Assembly: GCA_964400675.1 (NCBI GenBank) | Contig: CAYNVO010000010.1 | Coordinates: forward strand, 32,241 to 96,240 | Source of the DNA: 9FT-COMBO-48-23 sp964400675 | Lineage (GTDB): Bacteria > Chloroflexota > Dehalococcoidia > GIF9 > UBA5629 | Direction of reading: 5' to 3' | Length of the DNA stretch: 64,000 nucleotides | In this document: one piece after another, positions 15,869 to 24,381 of the stretch | How positions within the stretch are numbered: position 1 is the first letter of the stretch | Layout: each line of letters begins with the position of its first letter | Translations under genes and position numbers: made by a program | The notes under the pieces: model-generated | Seen by the model: the letters and a program-made list of their open reading frames with translations, nothing else | Database searches by the model: none | What the model was told of the DNA's origin: nothing

Positions 15869-16642
15869 TGCTTTCCTCCATGAATTTATTCATAATTTAA
15901 TCGTAGAATGAAAGCAATTGAACGTAAATCTAATATTCATTATGTTTTGGAAGTACGTACTTTTTACTTTCAATGTCCATGTCCTTATTGAATCATTCAG
16001 ATTTGCATTTTAAGGCCAGTGCATTTGGTTTTATATATAAAGTGCCAGGTTTTGGAAGTTGATGTATTTCTGTTACATTTTGGAACTTCTGGGATAGGGT
16101 TGAATTGATAAGGTACAGTTATGGTATTGGCTTTAACAATTTGCCTAAGCAAGCCATCCCTAATTCCATATTCCAGTATGATGTCATGAGACTGGCAGCC
16201 ATCAAATTTGAAGAAAACGCAGCAGTAAACCCATACGGTCAAAGCTAGTTTCTGCAATCCCTGCACTTTAAATCTAGCGGCTATCCGGATGAATGTAAGT
16301 AATCTTTACCTGTGTTTCTGCGATTTTTTAATTTGTGCGCAGGGTTCGCAACTCAGCTATACCATAGACAGAATTCAATAGGTACATAGGCATTCAGCGA
16401 GTAGCGTTTTCTGCTTTCTGCGTTCCCTGCAGGAGCTGCCTGCATTAGTTTATGCATTCCAGCAGGCAGGGGAGCCCTGGGCTTAGCTGCATTTGCATAG
16501 GTTGCAGGATGCAGAGTGCAGAAGGTCAGGTTGGGAGAGTGTTGGGATGTGAATATATAAGGTTGGGTAGGGGTAGAAAGGTTAATAAGGTTAGTAAAAA
16601 TAAATATATAGTTAAAGAACATAATCTGAACTTTGTAGTCTT
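15869..16642. other. 774-base stretch without a convincing gene
   Basis: Two minus-strand ORFs of 89 codons (15997-16266 and 16353-16622) lack ribosome-binding sites and look like chance frames. The stretch holds an inverted repeat, TGCCTGC (16437-16443) with GCAGGCA (16462-16468), inside a larger GC-rich block in otherwise AT-rich DNA, and the G-rich motif at 16561. An origin of the element would fit here, but nothing proves it. Confidence 0.5.
16561..16597 (+). repeat. Copy of the element's recurrent intergenic motif
   Basis: Contains GGGGTAGAAAGGTTAATAAG followed by GTTAG. Related copies occur at 17631-17658, 20861-20893 and 21661-21694 on this strand and 23368-23399 on the other, all between genes of the tRNA-Lys element. 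Confidence 0.6.
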
Positions 16643-17419
16643 CTAATTGCCCTTTTCACTTTCAATGCGCCATACATCAGAATTAGGCCGTAACCTTAAA
16701 CTTGCTTCATACCAATATTCTTTATCTCCACAGCTATATTCAATATTCACTACGATTTTGTAGGTTGGTGGTATGTTAAGATAATCATTCTTGTCAATGT
16801 ATATTCTAGCTGTGTTGATTCTCCCTGGATATAGAATTGTTTCCTTCTCGCCACCTTCAATCCTCCATTTCAGTGGTTGACATGAATCTTCTGATACTAC
16901 ACACACTTGTATTTCCTCGATACTTATATTGGTGGCCGGTCTTTCTCCAGAATTTGTCACATCAATTAGCAGATACATAGAATCACTGCTCGTCTCGTAA
17001 AATTGAAATTCTTGAATAACTAGGTATGGTCTGGTCCTAGCTTGATAGTCATTATAGAATGCTTGAAACTGGGAATATGCTATTAACGCCGCTACAATTG
17101 CAATAGCTAATGTTATACCTAAGATACATGCAGTCGCTATCTGCGCTTTTAATGCCCCCTCGATAAGCCCGTTCTGCTCAGTCTCCTGGGCTTTTCCTTT
17201 TGTCACCACTGCCCCTTTGTCATCCGCTATTTTCTTTTGAGAGGGAATCGGAGGAGGCTGATTTATTTTCAAAGATTCACTTATTTTAGGTGTAGGTGGA
17301 ATCTTGGATCTGCCAGTAAGCCTAGAACTAGGTGGAAGCCGATATCCACAAGCTCGGCAGATAGTTGTACCTATAATATTCGCAGCACCACATTTAGGAC
17401 ATGGAAGGCTTGGTTGCAC
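16643..17419 (-). CDS. Zinc-ribbon single-pass membrane protein, 258 residues
   Basis: Residues 1-25 form a zinc ribbon (LPCPKCGAANIIGTTICRACG), in the same position as in the tandem array near 3-6 kb but with different sequence. A polar, proline-rich linker leads to one membrane helix about residues 97-117 (IATACILGITLAIAIVAALI). The C-terminal domain, about 130-258, is beta-rich (YLVIQEFQFYETSSDSMYLL; VTNSGERPATNISIEEIQV) and resembles an Ig-like fold. The ribbon would be cytoplasmic and the beta domain external. It is carried by the element, with no clear role. Confidence 0.7.
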   Translation of the reverse strand: MQPSLPCPKCGAANIIGTTICRACGYRLPPSSRLTGRSKIPPTPKISESLKINQPPPIPSQKKIADDKGAVVTKGKAQETEQNGLIEGALKAQIATACILGITLAIAIVAALIAYSQFQAFYNDYQARTRPYLVIQEFQFYETSSDSMYLLIDVTNSGERPATNISIEEIQVCVVSEDSCQPLKWRIEGGEKETILYPGRINTARIYIDKNDYLNIPPTYKIVVNIEYSCGDKEYWYEASLRLRPNSDVWRIESEKGN

Positions 17420-17659
17420 TCTATTTCCTTTTCATATTTTCAAGATTATTCTAAATCTTACACGATGAATATTCAATATTATGGACTAAATCTTGTTCCT
17501 CGCCTCCAACATCTCGTATACTCAATGATCTGCTTCCAACAGTTATACTATTTCTTAAGTAAGAACTGGGCTTACATTATTTTATTAACCCATCTAACCC
17601 TTCCACCCACAACTTACAGTCCAAGCGCAAGAGTAAAAAGGTTAATTAGGTTAGGGTTT

Positions 17660-18439
17660 TTAAGTATGGGTTGAGGATCTTTTACCAAATTCAACACATT
17701 GCCTATAGAATGTGTTGATTGAATTTGCGTAAATTGAATCGTACTTCTCAATATCTTGAATCACCTCCTCCCATTTTAAGGTAACGAGAACTATTTGCTG
17801 AAGTGTAGGAAGAAACCAATTGACGTACCAATCATTCTTAACTCGGGCATCAATCTCTGTGTACTCCTTCACTCTCCTTTCAACGGTGTTCTCTATAGAA
17901 TCACGGCTCATTTCGCGTACAAAGACTGCCTGGTCAATTTGTGTTGCTGGTGCTAGGACATAAAAGCCTAGCCGTGATAATTCCGAAGGAGAGCGATTGG
18001 CACGATAGAGAGTCTCAGCAATGCAGGCAATATTACGGGCTGCCTGATCATAATAAGGGACATTGCTGGTTCTTGCTGCGAGTGAGCTAAACATTTTAGC
18101 TTCTAACACCAGTAGTTGCCGCCCCCGTGGACTAAACGAAAGATCTATTTTATGCCCTTTACCAACTTCAAAATGACCGATTACACCATCTGCATGTGAC
18201 CAACCTTCCGCCAACTTGGTACCCTTGGGACTTTTGAGAAAATGTGAAGGCAATGCCGCTTCTGAAAACCAATGTGCCTCATTCAAGAAATCGAGTGGAT
18301 GGTTCGCTACTTTGTGCGCAGAGAACCAGTCTAATATTAAACGGAGCAGCCAACTTTCATTGTATAAAATTGTGGGTGGAAAAGTTCGTGATCTAGTTAT
18401 GCATGCTTCCATCATTGCTTGAATTCTATCCATCACCAT
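17660..18439 (-). CDS. PD-(D/E)XK nuclease-like protein
   Basis: In this 259-residue protein GGAGG lies six bases before the ATG at 18439. Residues about 80-115 contain SHADGVIGHFEVGKGHKIDL, then RQLLVLEAKMFSSLA: an acidic residue on one strand followed by E-A-K on the next, the core pattern of PD-(D/E)XK nucleases. A long helical C-terminal region follows. No membrane segment is present. It is 12 bases downstream of an unknown 204-residue gene on the same strand. Restriction-like or anti-phage activity is plausible for element cargo, but no substrate can be named. Confidence 0.55.
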   Translation of the reverse strand: MVMDRIQAMMEACITRSRTFPPTILYNESWLLRLILDWFSAHKVANHPLDFLNEAHWFSEAALPSHFLKSPKGTKLAEGWSHADGVIGHFEVGKGHKIDLSFSPRGRQLLVLEAKMFSSLAARTSNVPYYDQAARNIACIAETLYRANRSPSELSRLGFYVLAPATQIDQAVFVREMSRDSIENTVERRVKEYTEIDARVKNDWYVNWFLPTLQQIVLVTLKWEEVIQDIEKYDSIYANSINTFYRQCVEFGKRSSTHT

Positions 18440-18451
18440 TAAACACCTCCG

Positions 18452-19066
18452 CTATTTGAACCAGTCCTTACAAATCTCACATTTACCTCTAACTCTTTCA
18501 TGCCGGCTTATCATTGATAGTGCAGTAAGCAAGTCCTCAGAGATGTCTTTTGTCTTTAAGTAAGCCCAGGTCTTAAGATTCTTTAAGAGGGGCAAATCAG
18601 CTTGGATATGTGAGAGAAGATATCTGGCAGATGGGTCATCAATCATTTCAAGGAAGTCTTTATCATCATAATTGACTGCAAGTGCTCCAATTTCTTCATC
18701 TGTTGGTGGATAGTACCTATGAAGATGACGGAATTTCGCTGACAGGTTCTTAGCCGTTTCTGACAGTTCGGCATAGTGCTTCGGCCAATCTTCTATATTA
18801 GGCCTCAGGCTTATTATCCAGATTTTCAAGTCTTCAGGTAACAGATTAACCTGCTCAATAGGCATCGCCATTATCTCCTGCCCTAAGGCTTTGAACTCAT
18901 CCCGACTTATATGAAGGAATCTTGCCCGTTCATTAGTAAGGTCTAAATGTGCTACGGCCTGTTCGCGAGCTGTCTGAGTTGGGTTATCTTTCATAATTCG
19001 CCATAGGGTTATTTTGTGCTCCATAGGTATCAGTGTCTTCTGCCATCCAGGTTTTATTTTACCCAT
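18452..19066 (-). CDS. Hypothetical protein paired with the nuclease-like gene, 204 residues
   Basis: I do not recognise this protein. It is soluble, helix-rich and charged, and ends with a cysteine pair (GKCEICKDWFK) that could be half of a zinc site. AAGGA precedes the ATG at 19066. Its stop lies 12 bases before the start of the PD-(D/E)XK-like gene, so the two are probably co-expressed and may form a two-gene module. The divergent neighbour to the right starts at 19172. Confidence 0.6.
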   Translation of the reverse strand: MGKIKPGWQKTLIPMEHKITLWRIMKDNPTQTAREQAVAHLDLTNERARFLHISRDEFKALGQEIMAMPIEQVNLLPEDLKIWIISLRPNIEDWPKHYAELSETAKNLSAKFRHLHRYYPPTDEEIGALAVNYDDKDFLEMIDDPSARYLLSHIQADLPLLKNLKTWAYLKTKDISEDLLTALSMISRHERVRGKCEICKDWFK

Positions 19067-19171
19067 TCAATTTTTCCTTAAATTTTCCGAAACCTATGAG
19101 GATGTTCAGATGCTATTTTATGACTATGGACTGCAGAAGTCCAAATAAGGATAGAAAGGAGGTAAAACCAA

Positions 19172-19591
19172 ATGACAGTCAAACAATGGACAACCTGCTG
19201 GCGCTGGGATTGCCTACTATGTGGCAAAATCATGCGCAAGCAGTGGGCTAGGCATCTGATCCAAGTCACTCAAGGCCAAAAACTCTACTTGTTAAGGGCT
19301 AAAAAGTGGAGCTGGAATCAGATACTTGGCCAACTCATCGAGGCACAGGCTGAGTGGGTAAAATGCGATACGGTAGAGTTGGTGAAACGTAGATTATTGA
19401 ATGAATTCATCATAATCACAGACAAACCTATCGAAGATTCTCGGCCTATTCGTGCCTCAAATCGAGAAGCGGTAATTAAACGAGCTGTAATGCGTTCAGA
19501 ACTGTTACACCCATTGCTCTCGCCAATTTCCGCTTCTGGTGCATGGCGACTTCCCAAAGAGAAACTAGAACAATACATCGAAGAAATATAA
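19172..19591 (+). CDS. Hypothetical protein, 139 residues
   Basis: AGGAGG stands just upstream of the ATG. The N-terminus has a possible zinc-finger pattern (CLLCGK...QWARHL), followed by a helical region and a basic C-terminal part ending ASGAWRLPKEKLEQYIEEI, reminiscent of short helix-turn-helix (excisionase or MerR-like) ends in which a helix and an arginine-containing wing precede an acidic tail. It is 18 bases upstream of the P-loop ATPase gene and likely forms an operon with it. Confidence 0.6.
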   Translation: MTVKQWTTCWRWDCLLCGKIMRKQWARHLIQVTQGQKLYLLRAKKWSWNQILGQLIEAQAEWVKCDTVELVKRRLLNEFIIITDKPIEDSRPIRASNREAVIKRAVMRSELLHPLLSPISASGAWRLPKEKLEQYIEEI

Positions 19592-19609
19592 AAAAGGAGG
19601 TTTTCAATC

Positions 19610-20746
19610 ATGTCTATAAATGACAACGAATTAGTCTCACTGGATACTTGGCAAACGGTCGAAGATCCATTAGCCGAAGCAGTTGGGCTGGCTGACTCCA
19701 TTCTTGATGCCTGTACTGGCCATGATGACTATCAGCGTAAAAAGATAGCCTACTACGCTCTTGCAACCCATTTTCTCAAAGTATTTGACCCATTCCCAAT
19801 TTTAGTTATCTACGGCCCGCCATCCACAGGCAAATCTGAGACTCTAGCCATACTGGGACGTCTTTGCCATAAGGCTATCTCCGCCAGTGGGGAAGGCTTA
19901 ACGGAGGCTGCCTTTAGAAGTACTATGGCAGAGGCACATGAATGCACACTCATCATTGAGGAAGGCGAAAAGATTTCAGCCCCAGGAATGGAAGAGGAAC
20001 TAATACTTAGATTCGAGAGAGCAACGGCTAAAATTGGCAAAATGGTTCGCGATGGAGATGAGTGGCGTCTAGAAATATTTAAAATCTATGGCGCAACTAT
20101 TCTTCATCGGAGGAATCTGTTCCGCAGTGCTGCTCTTCTTCGGAGAGCCATACCGATTCGAACCAAGCGAATAGAGAAGGAATACTCGGAGATAGCTGAC
20201 CATGAGGAACTTTTTAGACAATTCCATGATAAGCTTGAGGCTCTTCCAAATCTTCCCAAACTAATAAACGTATGGGGAATTGAAGGAGGTATCTTTAGGT
20301 GCTTTAGACCGTTATTGGCATTGGCTCTATATCTGAACGATACAGATTTTGCCAATAAACTCCTAGATGAGACGGGCAGAGCAACTAGGGAACTTAAAGA
20401 GGAAGAGAGCTATCTTGAGGCTCCTGTTATACTGAAAGCGCTCATTGGTTTAACATACGAGCATGTTAGGAAAAAGTTTACTCTAGATAGGATTGGCATC
20501 GAAGCGAGAGAAATCAACCCTTATATACGAGAGGAATTCGGAGCGAATCATCCTGTCTTAATGCTTAGCGCTAATCAGCGGAACCGGATAATCCGGGAGG
20601 ACCTTGGGTTCATAGTTAAGGGTTCTCATGGTAGGAGCAAGGTATTTCTTACAGTTCCAGGATTGGTCAAGGCTGCCGATGATTGGGGAGTTAGCGATGA
20701 GGTCATAGACGAGTGGCGAAAGCTGATTAACGAATCGACTGAATGA
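19610..20746 (+). CDS. P-loop ATPase, possible element replication helicase
   Basis: In this 378-residue protein AAGGAGG precedes the ATG. Walker A is GPPSTGKSE near residue 68 and Walker B is the hydrophobic strand ending LIIEEGE near residue 118. Downstream, an arginine-rich segment (FRSAALLRRAIPIRTKRIE) could hold a sensor or arginine finger. The C-terminal 70 residues (NQRNRIIREDLGFIVKGSHG) look like a winged helix. The layout resembles plasmid or phage helicase and primase-helicase ATPases, so replication of the excised element is the best guess. A DNA-dependent ATPase with another role cannot be excluded. Confidence 0.65.
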   Translation: MSINDNELVSLDTWQTVEDPLAEAVGLADSILDACTGHDDYQRKKIAYYALATHFLKVFDPFPILVIYGPPSTGKSETLAILGRLCHKAISASGEGLTEAAFRSTMAEAHECTLIIEEGEKISAPGMEEELILRFERATAKIGKMVRDGDEWRLEIFKIYGATILHRRNLFRSAALLRRAIPIRTKRIEKEYSEIADHEELFRQFHDKLEALPNLPKLINVWGIEGGIFRCFRPLLALALYLNDTDFANKLLDETGRATRELKEEESYLEAPVILKALIGLTYEHVRKKFTLDRIGIEAREINPYIREEFGANHPVLMLSANQRNRIIREDLGFIVKGSHGRSKVFLTVPGLVKAADDWGVSDEVIDEWRKLINESTE

Positions 20747-20758
20747 AGGTGAGATGTT

Positions 20759-20806
20759 GAAGGGGTAGCTTGGCATACATATTTTGTTTAACCAGGCTAC
20801 CCTTTC
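20759..20806. other. 15-bp imperfect inverted repeat after the ATPase gene
   Basis: GAAGGGGTAGCTTGG (20759-20773) and CCAGGCTACCCTTTC (20792-20806) pair at 13 of 15 positions around an 18-base loop. No T-run follows on either strand, so it may be a protein-binding site or mRNA end rather than an intrinsic terminator. The left arm resembles the element's G-rich motif. Confidence 0.55.
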
Positions 20807-20944
20807 AAACCTACATAGGAATGTATATAAGGATTCCAAGACATGCTCATTGATATGCTAGGGTTGGAAGGGGTAGAAAGGTTCTTGAATAATGTAAGAA
20901 TTGAGACTCAATAATTAGTCAAGGACAATAATATTGTAAGATTG

Positions 20945-21592
20945 CTACTGTCGCTTCAACCTAAGCGCAATGCTTTTTACTTTGAAGTCAAAAGGAAAGG
21001 TCAAAGCAGGATACACAAGCTCATTTCCTCTGCTGACAAGATTCACTGGAGTATCTGAGTAGCGAATTGATTTTATAGATATCTTAGCATCCTTGCCACC
21101 GACAAAACCTTGAGATGAATCTATTTTTGTAACAATCTGCAAAGATTGATTAGCCAATAAATGATGAATAATTAAGAACGCAACTAGTTTGTTTTGTAGA
21201 TTAAAACCTGTGACTATAACACAATCATAATTTGCTACAACATGACCGACAGTTCCTGACATAGTGTCCTCTAGGCTAGGCAATTCAAAAGATAGGCGTT
21301 GGGGATCTATTGTACAATCATTAAATTCAAGCATTATCCAGACATCATATTGAGTTTTATCAGGTCTTAAATTGCTCACAGTGAAAATAGCTTTAATTGA
21401 CCAAGGACTTTGTTGAAGCGAGATTTCATCAGGTTCTATATTTATTGGTCGGATAAGCGATTTGATATAAGGATATCCAAACAAACCTAAAGCAGCCAGC
21501 AATAATCCTATTAGTGTTGCTACCGTAGTTATCATAACCAATTTTTTACCGTTTTTCCGTTTAGCTTTGGTAGTTGTTTTCTTTAACTTCGG
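20945..21592 (-). CDS. Single-pass membrane protein, 215 residues
   Basis: The ATG at 21592 gives a short lysine-rich N-terminus (PKLKKTTTKAKRKNGKK), one membrane helix about residues 20-42 (VMITTVATLIGLLLAALGLF), and a beta-rich domain of about 170 residues outside the cytoplasm. There is no zinc ribbon, unlike the other membrane protein of the element at 16643. No catalytic motif is visible. It may be a surface protein; function unknown. It diverges from the proteasome-like gene to its right. Confidence 0.6.
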   Translation of the reverse strand, partial: PKLKKTTTKAKRKNGKKLVMITTVATLIGLLLAALGLFGYPYIKSLIRPINIEPDEISLQQSPWSIKAIFTVSNLRPDKTQYDVWIMLEFNDCTIDPQRLSFELPSLEDTMSGTVGHVVANYDCVIVTGFNLQNKLVAFLIIHHLLANQSLQIVTKIDSSQGFVGGKDAKISIKSIRYSDTPVNLVSRGNELVYPALTFPFDFKVKSIALRLKRQ

Positions 21593-21816
21593 CATTATCT
21601 CAATCCAAAGCGAGCATAACACCATGTGATTAAATAGTCAATTATTGTTGCCAGCTTGATAGGTTAGAAGGGGTAGCTGGGTTAGTAAAATAATGAAAGG
21701 GCTTTTAATTACTGGAAAGTTTAATTTACTACCTAAGGACTAATCTGGGTAAAATGTTAAAACTACGTGCTATAATAGACATTAGATCGTCTGAGAATAA
21801 ACTGAAGGAGGGTATG

Positions 21817-22563
21817 ATGTCACTAATAATCACAGTTTTCATTCCTGAAGGTATGGTCATGGCTTCGGATAGCAGACAATCGATAACAGTCGAAGGTAAA
21901 ACGCCTGACGGCAAAGAGTTCAAAGTGGATACTATCAACTCAGATGCCGTAATGAAAACCTACTTTCTAGAGACTCAGCAGGTAGGGATTTCTAGCTTCG
22001 GGCAAGATTTGCTTGATGGTGTGCCTATGTCGAGCTACGTTAAAAGATTTATCGAAGAGGAACTTGTGTCTGCTGACGATGTAGCTACTATCCCAGCTAA
22101 ATTAACTGCATATTTTAGAAAACGCTTTCCTCAAGCTGACGTCGGCTTTCATATTGCGGGATATATGAAGGAAGCCAAGGTGAGTATTCCTCATTTCTAT
22201 TACTGTCATGTTGCCAGAAATACAGTCGAGAGGAAAAATGTCAAGGCTGATGGTTCGGTAATATATGGGGCCACTTGGTCTGGGCAAGGTGATATTATCA
22301 CTTCAATCATCAATCCCATAATAATAAAAGATGAAAAGGGTCAGGATAAGGTTATTCAAGCACCAGCGCCTATCATTTGGGATGCGATGACTATACAAGA
22401 TGCTATAGATTTTTCAATCTATGCAATTCGGACTACTATCGATACAATGCGCTTCCAAGCTAGGCCAAAGAACGTTGGAGGTCCCATCGACGTCCTTCTT
22501 TTAATCCCAGACAACAAAGCAAGGTGGATACAGAAAAAAGAATACCTCGTTAAATATGTGTAA
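21817..22563 (+). CDS. Proteasome-like Ntn hydrolase with predicted N-terminal serine
   Basis: This is a 248-residue protein. The ATG at 21817 is chosen because AAGGAGG lies five bases upstream; an ATG three bases earlier is too close to it. After removal of Met the chain would begin with Ser, and counting from that residue the D of MVMASDSRQ is number 17, the position of the conserved Asp of proteasome beta subunits. The K in SDAVMKTYFL could be the Lys33 equivalent, and VGISSFG matches the following strand. Such enzymes use an N-terminal Thr, Ser or Cys as nucleophile to cleave amides. No ATPase partner of the proteasome type is adjacent. Confidence 0.6.
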   Translation: MSLIITVFIPEGMVMASDSRQSITVEGKTPDGKEFKVDTINSDAVMKTYFLETQQVGISSFGQDLLDGVPMSSYVKRFIEEELVSADDVATIPAKLTAYFRKRFPQADVGFHIAGYMKEAKVSIPHFYYCHVARNTVERKNVKADGSVIYGATWSGQGDIITSIINPIIIKDEKGQDKVIQAPAPIIWDAMTIQDAIDFSIYAIRTTIDTMRFQARPKNVGGPIDVLLLIPDNKARWIQKKEYLVKYV

Positions 22564-22586
22564 CCTTATGTCGGGAACAGGGGAAA

Positions 22587-23336
22587 ATGCAGGAAACAGC
22601 ACAAGCGGTCATTCGCGAGCTATTCAATTCAAGGGTTGACAACAGTCTTCTTTTAGATGATTTTAACCTTTTTGACAGTTCAGTTAGTCAAAAGCTTTGG
22701 TCGGCCGAATATAATCTTGGGAAACTCATAAGCCTCGACGTCAATGAGTTCAGAGTTTTTCCCTCTGGCGGTGATACCATATCTTTTGGTGCAATAACAA
22801 CTGGATATAAAGTACTCGACATTATTTATTACTGCCGAACTTTAAATCTTCTCCTTGATGGATTTTTCATGAACTCAATGAGCACTCTTGATACACTAGC
22901 CCATGAACTATTTACTTTATACTGCTGTAGCGATATACCATCAAACATATATATAAACACAGTCAGAAAAATGCTAGGCGGCTTTCATCCTAGTTCTAAG
23001 ACATTGGAGCTTTTAAATGAACAACTTAGGCAAGGTGGGTGGTTCACTGAATTTGAACCATTCCGTCATTGTACGACACATGTAAGCTTGATACGTTATA
23101 ATGACATCGAGGTTAGATTCGATCAGTTGAAAAATAGCTACCACCTCATAAAAGAAATTAAACTGCCCGATAATCCACAAACAAGACCATTCACTTACGA
23201 TCTCAATAGGAGCGCAGCTGAATATTGCCAATCTATGCTTATCAGGATACAATCACTTGTCACTGATATATATGATAGAGTACTCTTGGACATTCATAAA
23301 AATAATGACGTTTTGCCCATACCATCTGTTAAATAA
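22587..23336 (+). CDS. Hypothetical protein downstream of the Ntn hydrolase, 249 residues
   Basis: It starts 23 bases after the proteasome-like gene, with AGGGGAA near its ATG, so the two probably share a transcript. The protein is soluble and helix-rich with several cysteines; the middle (YCRTLNLLLDGFFMNSMSTL, DTLAHELFTLY) resembles a helical bundle. No motif is recognised. It could be a partner or substrate of the hydrolase. The G-rich motif and the integrase 3' end follow it. Confidence 0.55.
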   Translation: MQETAQAVIRELFNSRVDNSLLLDDFNLFDSSVSQKLWSAEYNLGKLISLDVNEFRVFPSGGDTISFGAITTGYKVLDIIYYCRTLNLLLDGFFMNSMSTLDTLAHELFTLYCCSDIPSNIYINTVRKMLGGFHPSSKTLELLNEQLRQGGWFTEFEPFRHCTTHVSLIRYNDIEVRFDQLKNSYHLIKEIKLPDNPQTRPFTYDLNRSAAEYCQSMLIRIQSLVTDIYDRVLLDIHKNNDVLPIPSVK

Positions 23337-23386
23337 TTCCACCAGAAGAAGCCCTATACTTAAAAACATTAACCTTGTTAACTCTT

Positions 23387-24265
23387 TTACCCCACACCTT
23401 CCAGTTCCCTGTACACCTTCAAGCTCTCTTCAAACTTCACACTCCTCGTATACCTCAAGACCATGTCCAGGCTCTCCCATCCACCCAACCTCATAATATG
23501 CTCAACATCAAGCCCATGCCGATGTAGATTAGATGCAAATGTCCGCCGAAATGTATGCGGATTACATGGCAGTCCAGTCTGCATATGCAGCCGGTAGAGC
23601 ATGATCATTATTCCTCTGCGCTTCATCCCCCATATGTTTATATACTTTTTTAGGCTAACCTTTTTAACCCTACCAACTTTTAAATAGGCATTCATAAGAT
23701 CCGCTGTCCTCTTGCTGAATGGCGCTCGTCGCTGCTTATCCCCTTTACCGATGACTGTCACGGTACTGTCTTTCCAGTCAATATCGTCCATTCTGATGTT
23801 TACCAGCTCATTAAGCCGTATGCCGCTGTCTACGAACAGGCTTATGATAGCCCTATCTCTGACATTACCAGCCTGCTCAAGTATGTATTCAACCTCATGT
23901 TCATCCAAACACGGTAATAATCTTCTCGACTGCTTAGGAGGGTCTACATTCTCAATAGGGTTGGACTTGACATAATGATTACTGTACAGCCAGTTACAGA
24001 ATGCTCTTAATGCTCGGTAATACCCATGCTTACCATTACCGCATGTACGGTCTCTCAGGAACTGATTTATACCGTCGGTAGTAAGCTCATAATCCGGTAC
24101 AAATGGCTTCAGACAGCATTCATAGAATTCAATAGTTCTAGCGGATGAACCTTGCCGTCTGGACTGAAGGAATTTATCAAGAAGTACGAAGGATCGGACA
24201 TGGATGGTAGGCCGTACAGGATTCGAACCTGTGACACCCTGATTAAAAGTCAGGTGCTCTACCAA
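23387..24265 (-). CDS. Tyrosine integrase of the tRNA-Lys element (C-terminal part of the split gene)
   Basis: The catalytic domain has DSGIRLNELVNI (arginine), GKGDKQRRAP (lysine hairpin), HTFRRTFAS (H-x-x-R), LGGWESLDMVLRY (histidine position replaced by G/W, then the tyrosine); a core-binding domain covers about 30-125. In the integrated state no ATG, GTG or TTG lies between the tRNA and the first domain; the only start in frame is a TTG at 24265 inside the tRNA-Lys D loop. In the circle the frame joins the helix-turn-helix ORF of the left end. So the gene is probably expressed properly only after excision or before integration. Confidence 0.85.
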   Translation of the reverse strand: MVEHLTFNQGVTGSNPVRPTIHVRSFVLLDKFLQSRRQGSSARTIEFYECCLKPFVPDYELTTDGINQFLRDRTCGNGKHGYYRALRAFCNWLYSNHYVKSNPIENVDPPKQSRRLLPCLDEHEVEYILEQAGNVRDRAIISLFVDSGIRLNELVNIRMDDIDWKDSTVTVIGKGDKQRRAPFSKRTADLMNAYLKVGRVKKVSLKKYINIWGMKRRGIMIMLYRLHMQTGLPCNPHTFRRTFASNLHRHGLDVEHIMRLGGWESLDMVLRYTRSVKFEESLKVYRELEGVG

Positions 24266-24280
24266 CTGAGCTAACGGCCC
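24205..24280 (-). tRNA. tRNA-Lys(TTT), integration target
   Basis: The minus strand reads GGGCCGTTAGCTCAGTTGGT at the 5' end, CTTTTAA in the anticodon loop (anticodon TTT), GGTTCGAATCC in the T arm and an encoded CCA. All four arms pair. The 3' 55 bases are duplicated at 15175-15229. No terminator follows; transcription would run into the integrase. Confidence 0.95.
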
Positions 24281-24381
24281 ATCCGAGCGCCATTATTATA
24301 CGGTCGTTACTATGTAATATTCAACCAGATAAGTGTGGCTGTGATGACTCTATGGTTCTACTAACCGGAGCGGTAGTCTAC

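Larger units (their letters stand above)
15175..24204. mobile_element. 9.03-kb integrative element in tRNA-Lys(TTT)
   Basis: The left boundary is a 55-base copy of the tRNA-Lys 3' end (15175-15229); the right boundary is the matching part of the intact tRNA (24205-24259). The copies differ at one base (15191 versus 24221). A tyrosine integrase abuts the tRNA. The interior has its own regulatory ORF, a P-loop ATPase that may serve replication, a nuclease-like gene, a proteasome-like hydrolase, membrane proteins and several unknown genes, with no phage structural or conjugation genes. This is the build of a small satellite or plasmid-like integrative element. Confidence 0.85.

Noticed and set aside
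15997..16622. Two minus-strand ORFs of 89 codons (15997-16266 and 16353-16622)
   Set aside because: No ribosome-binding sites, low-complexity composition and overlap with an inverted repeat and the G-rich motif; treated as non-coding.
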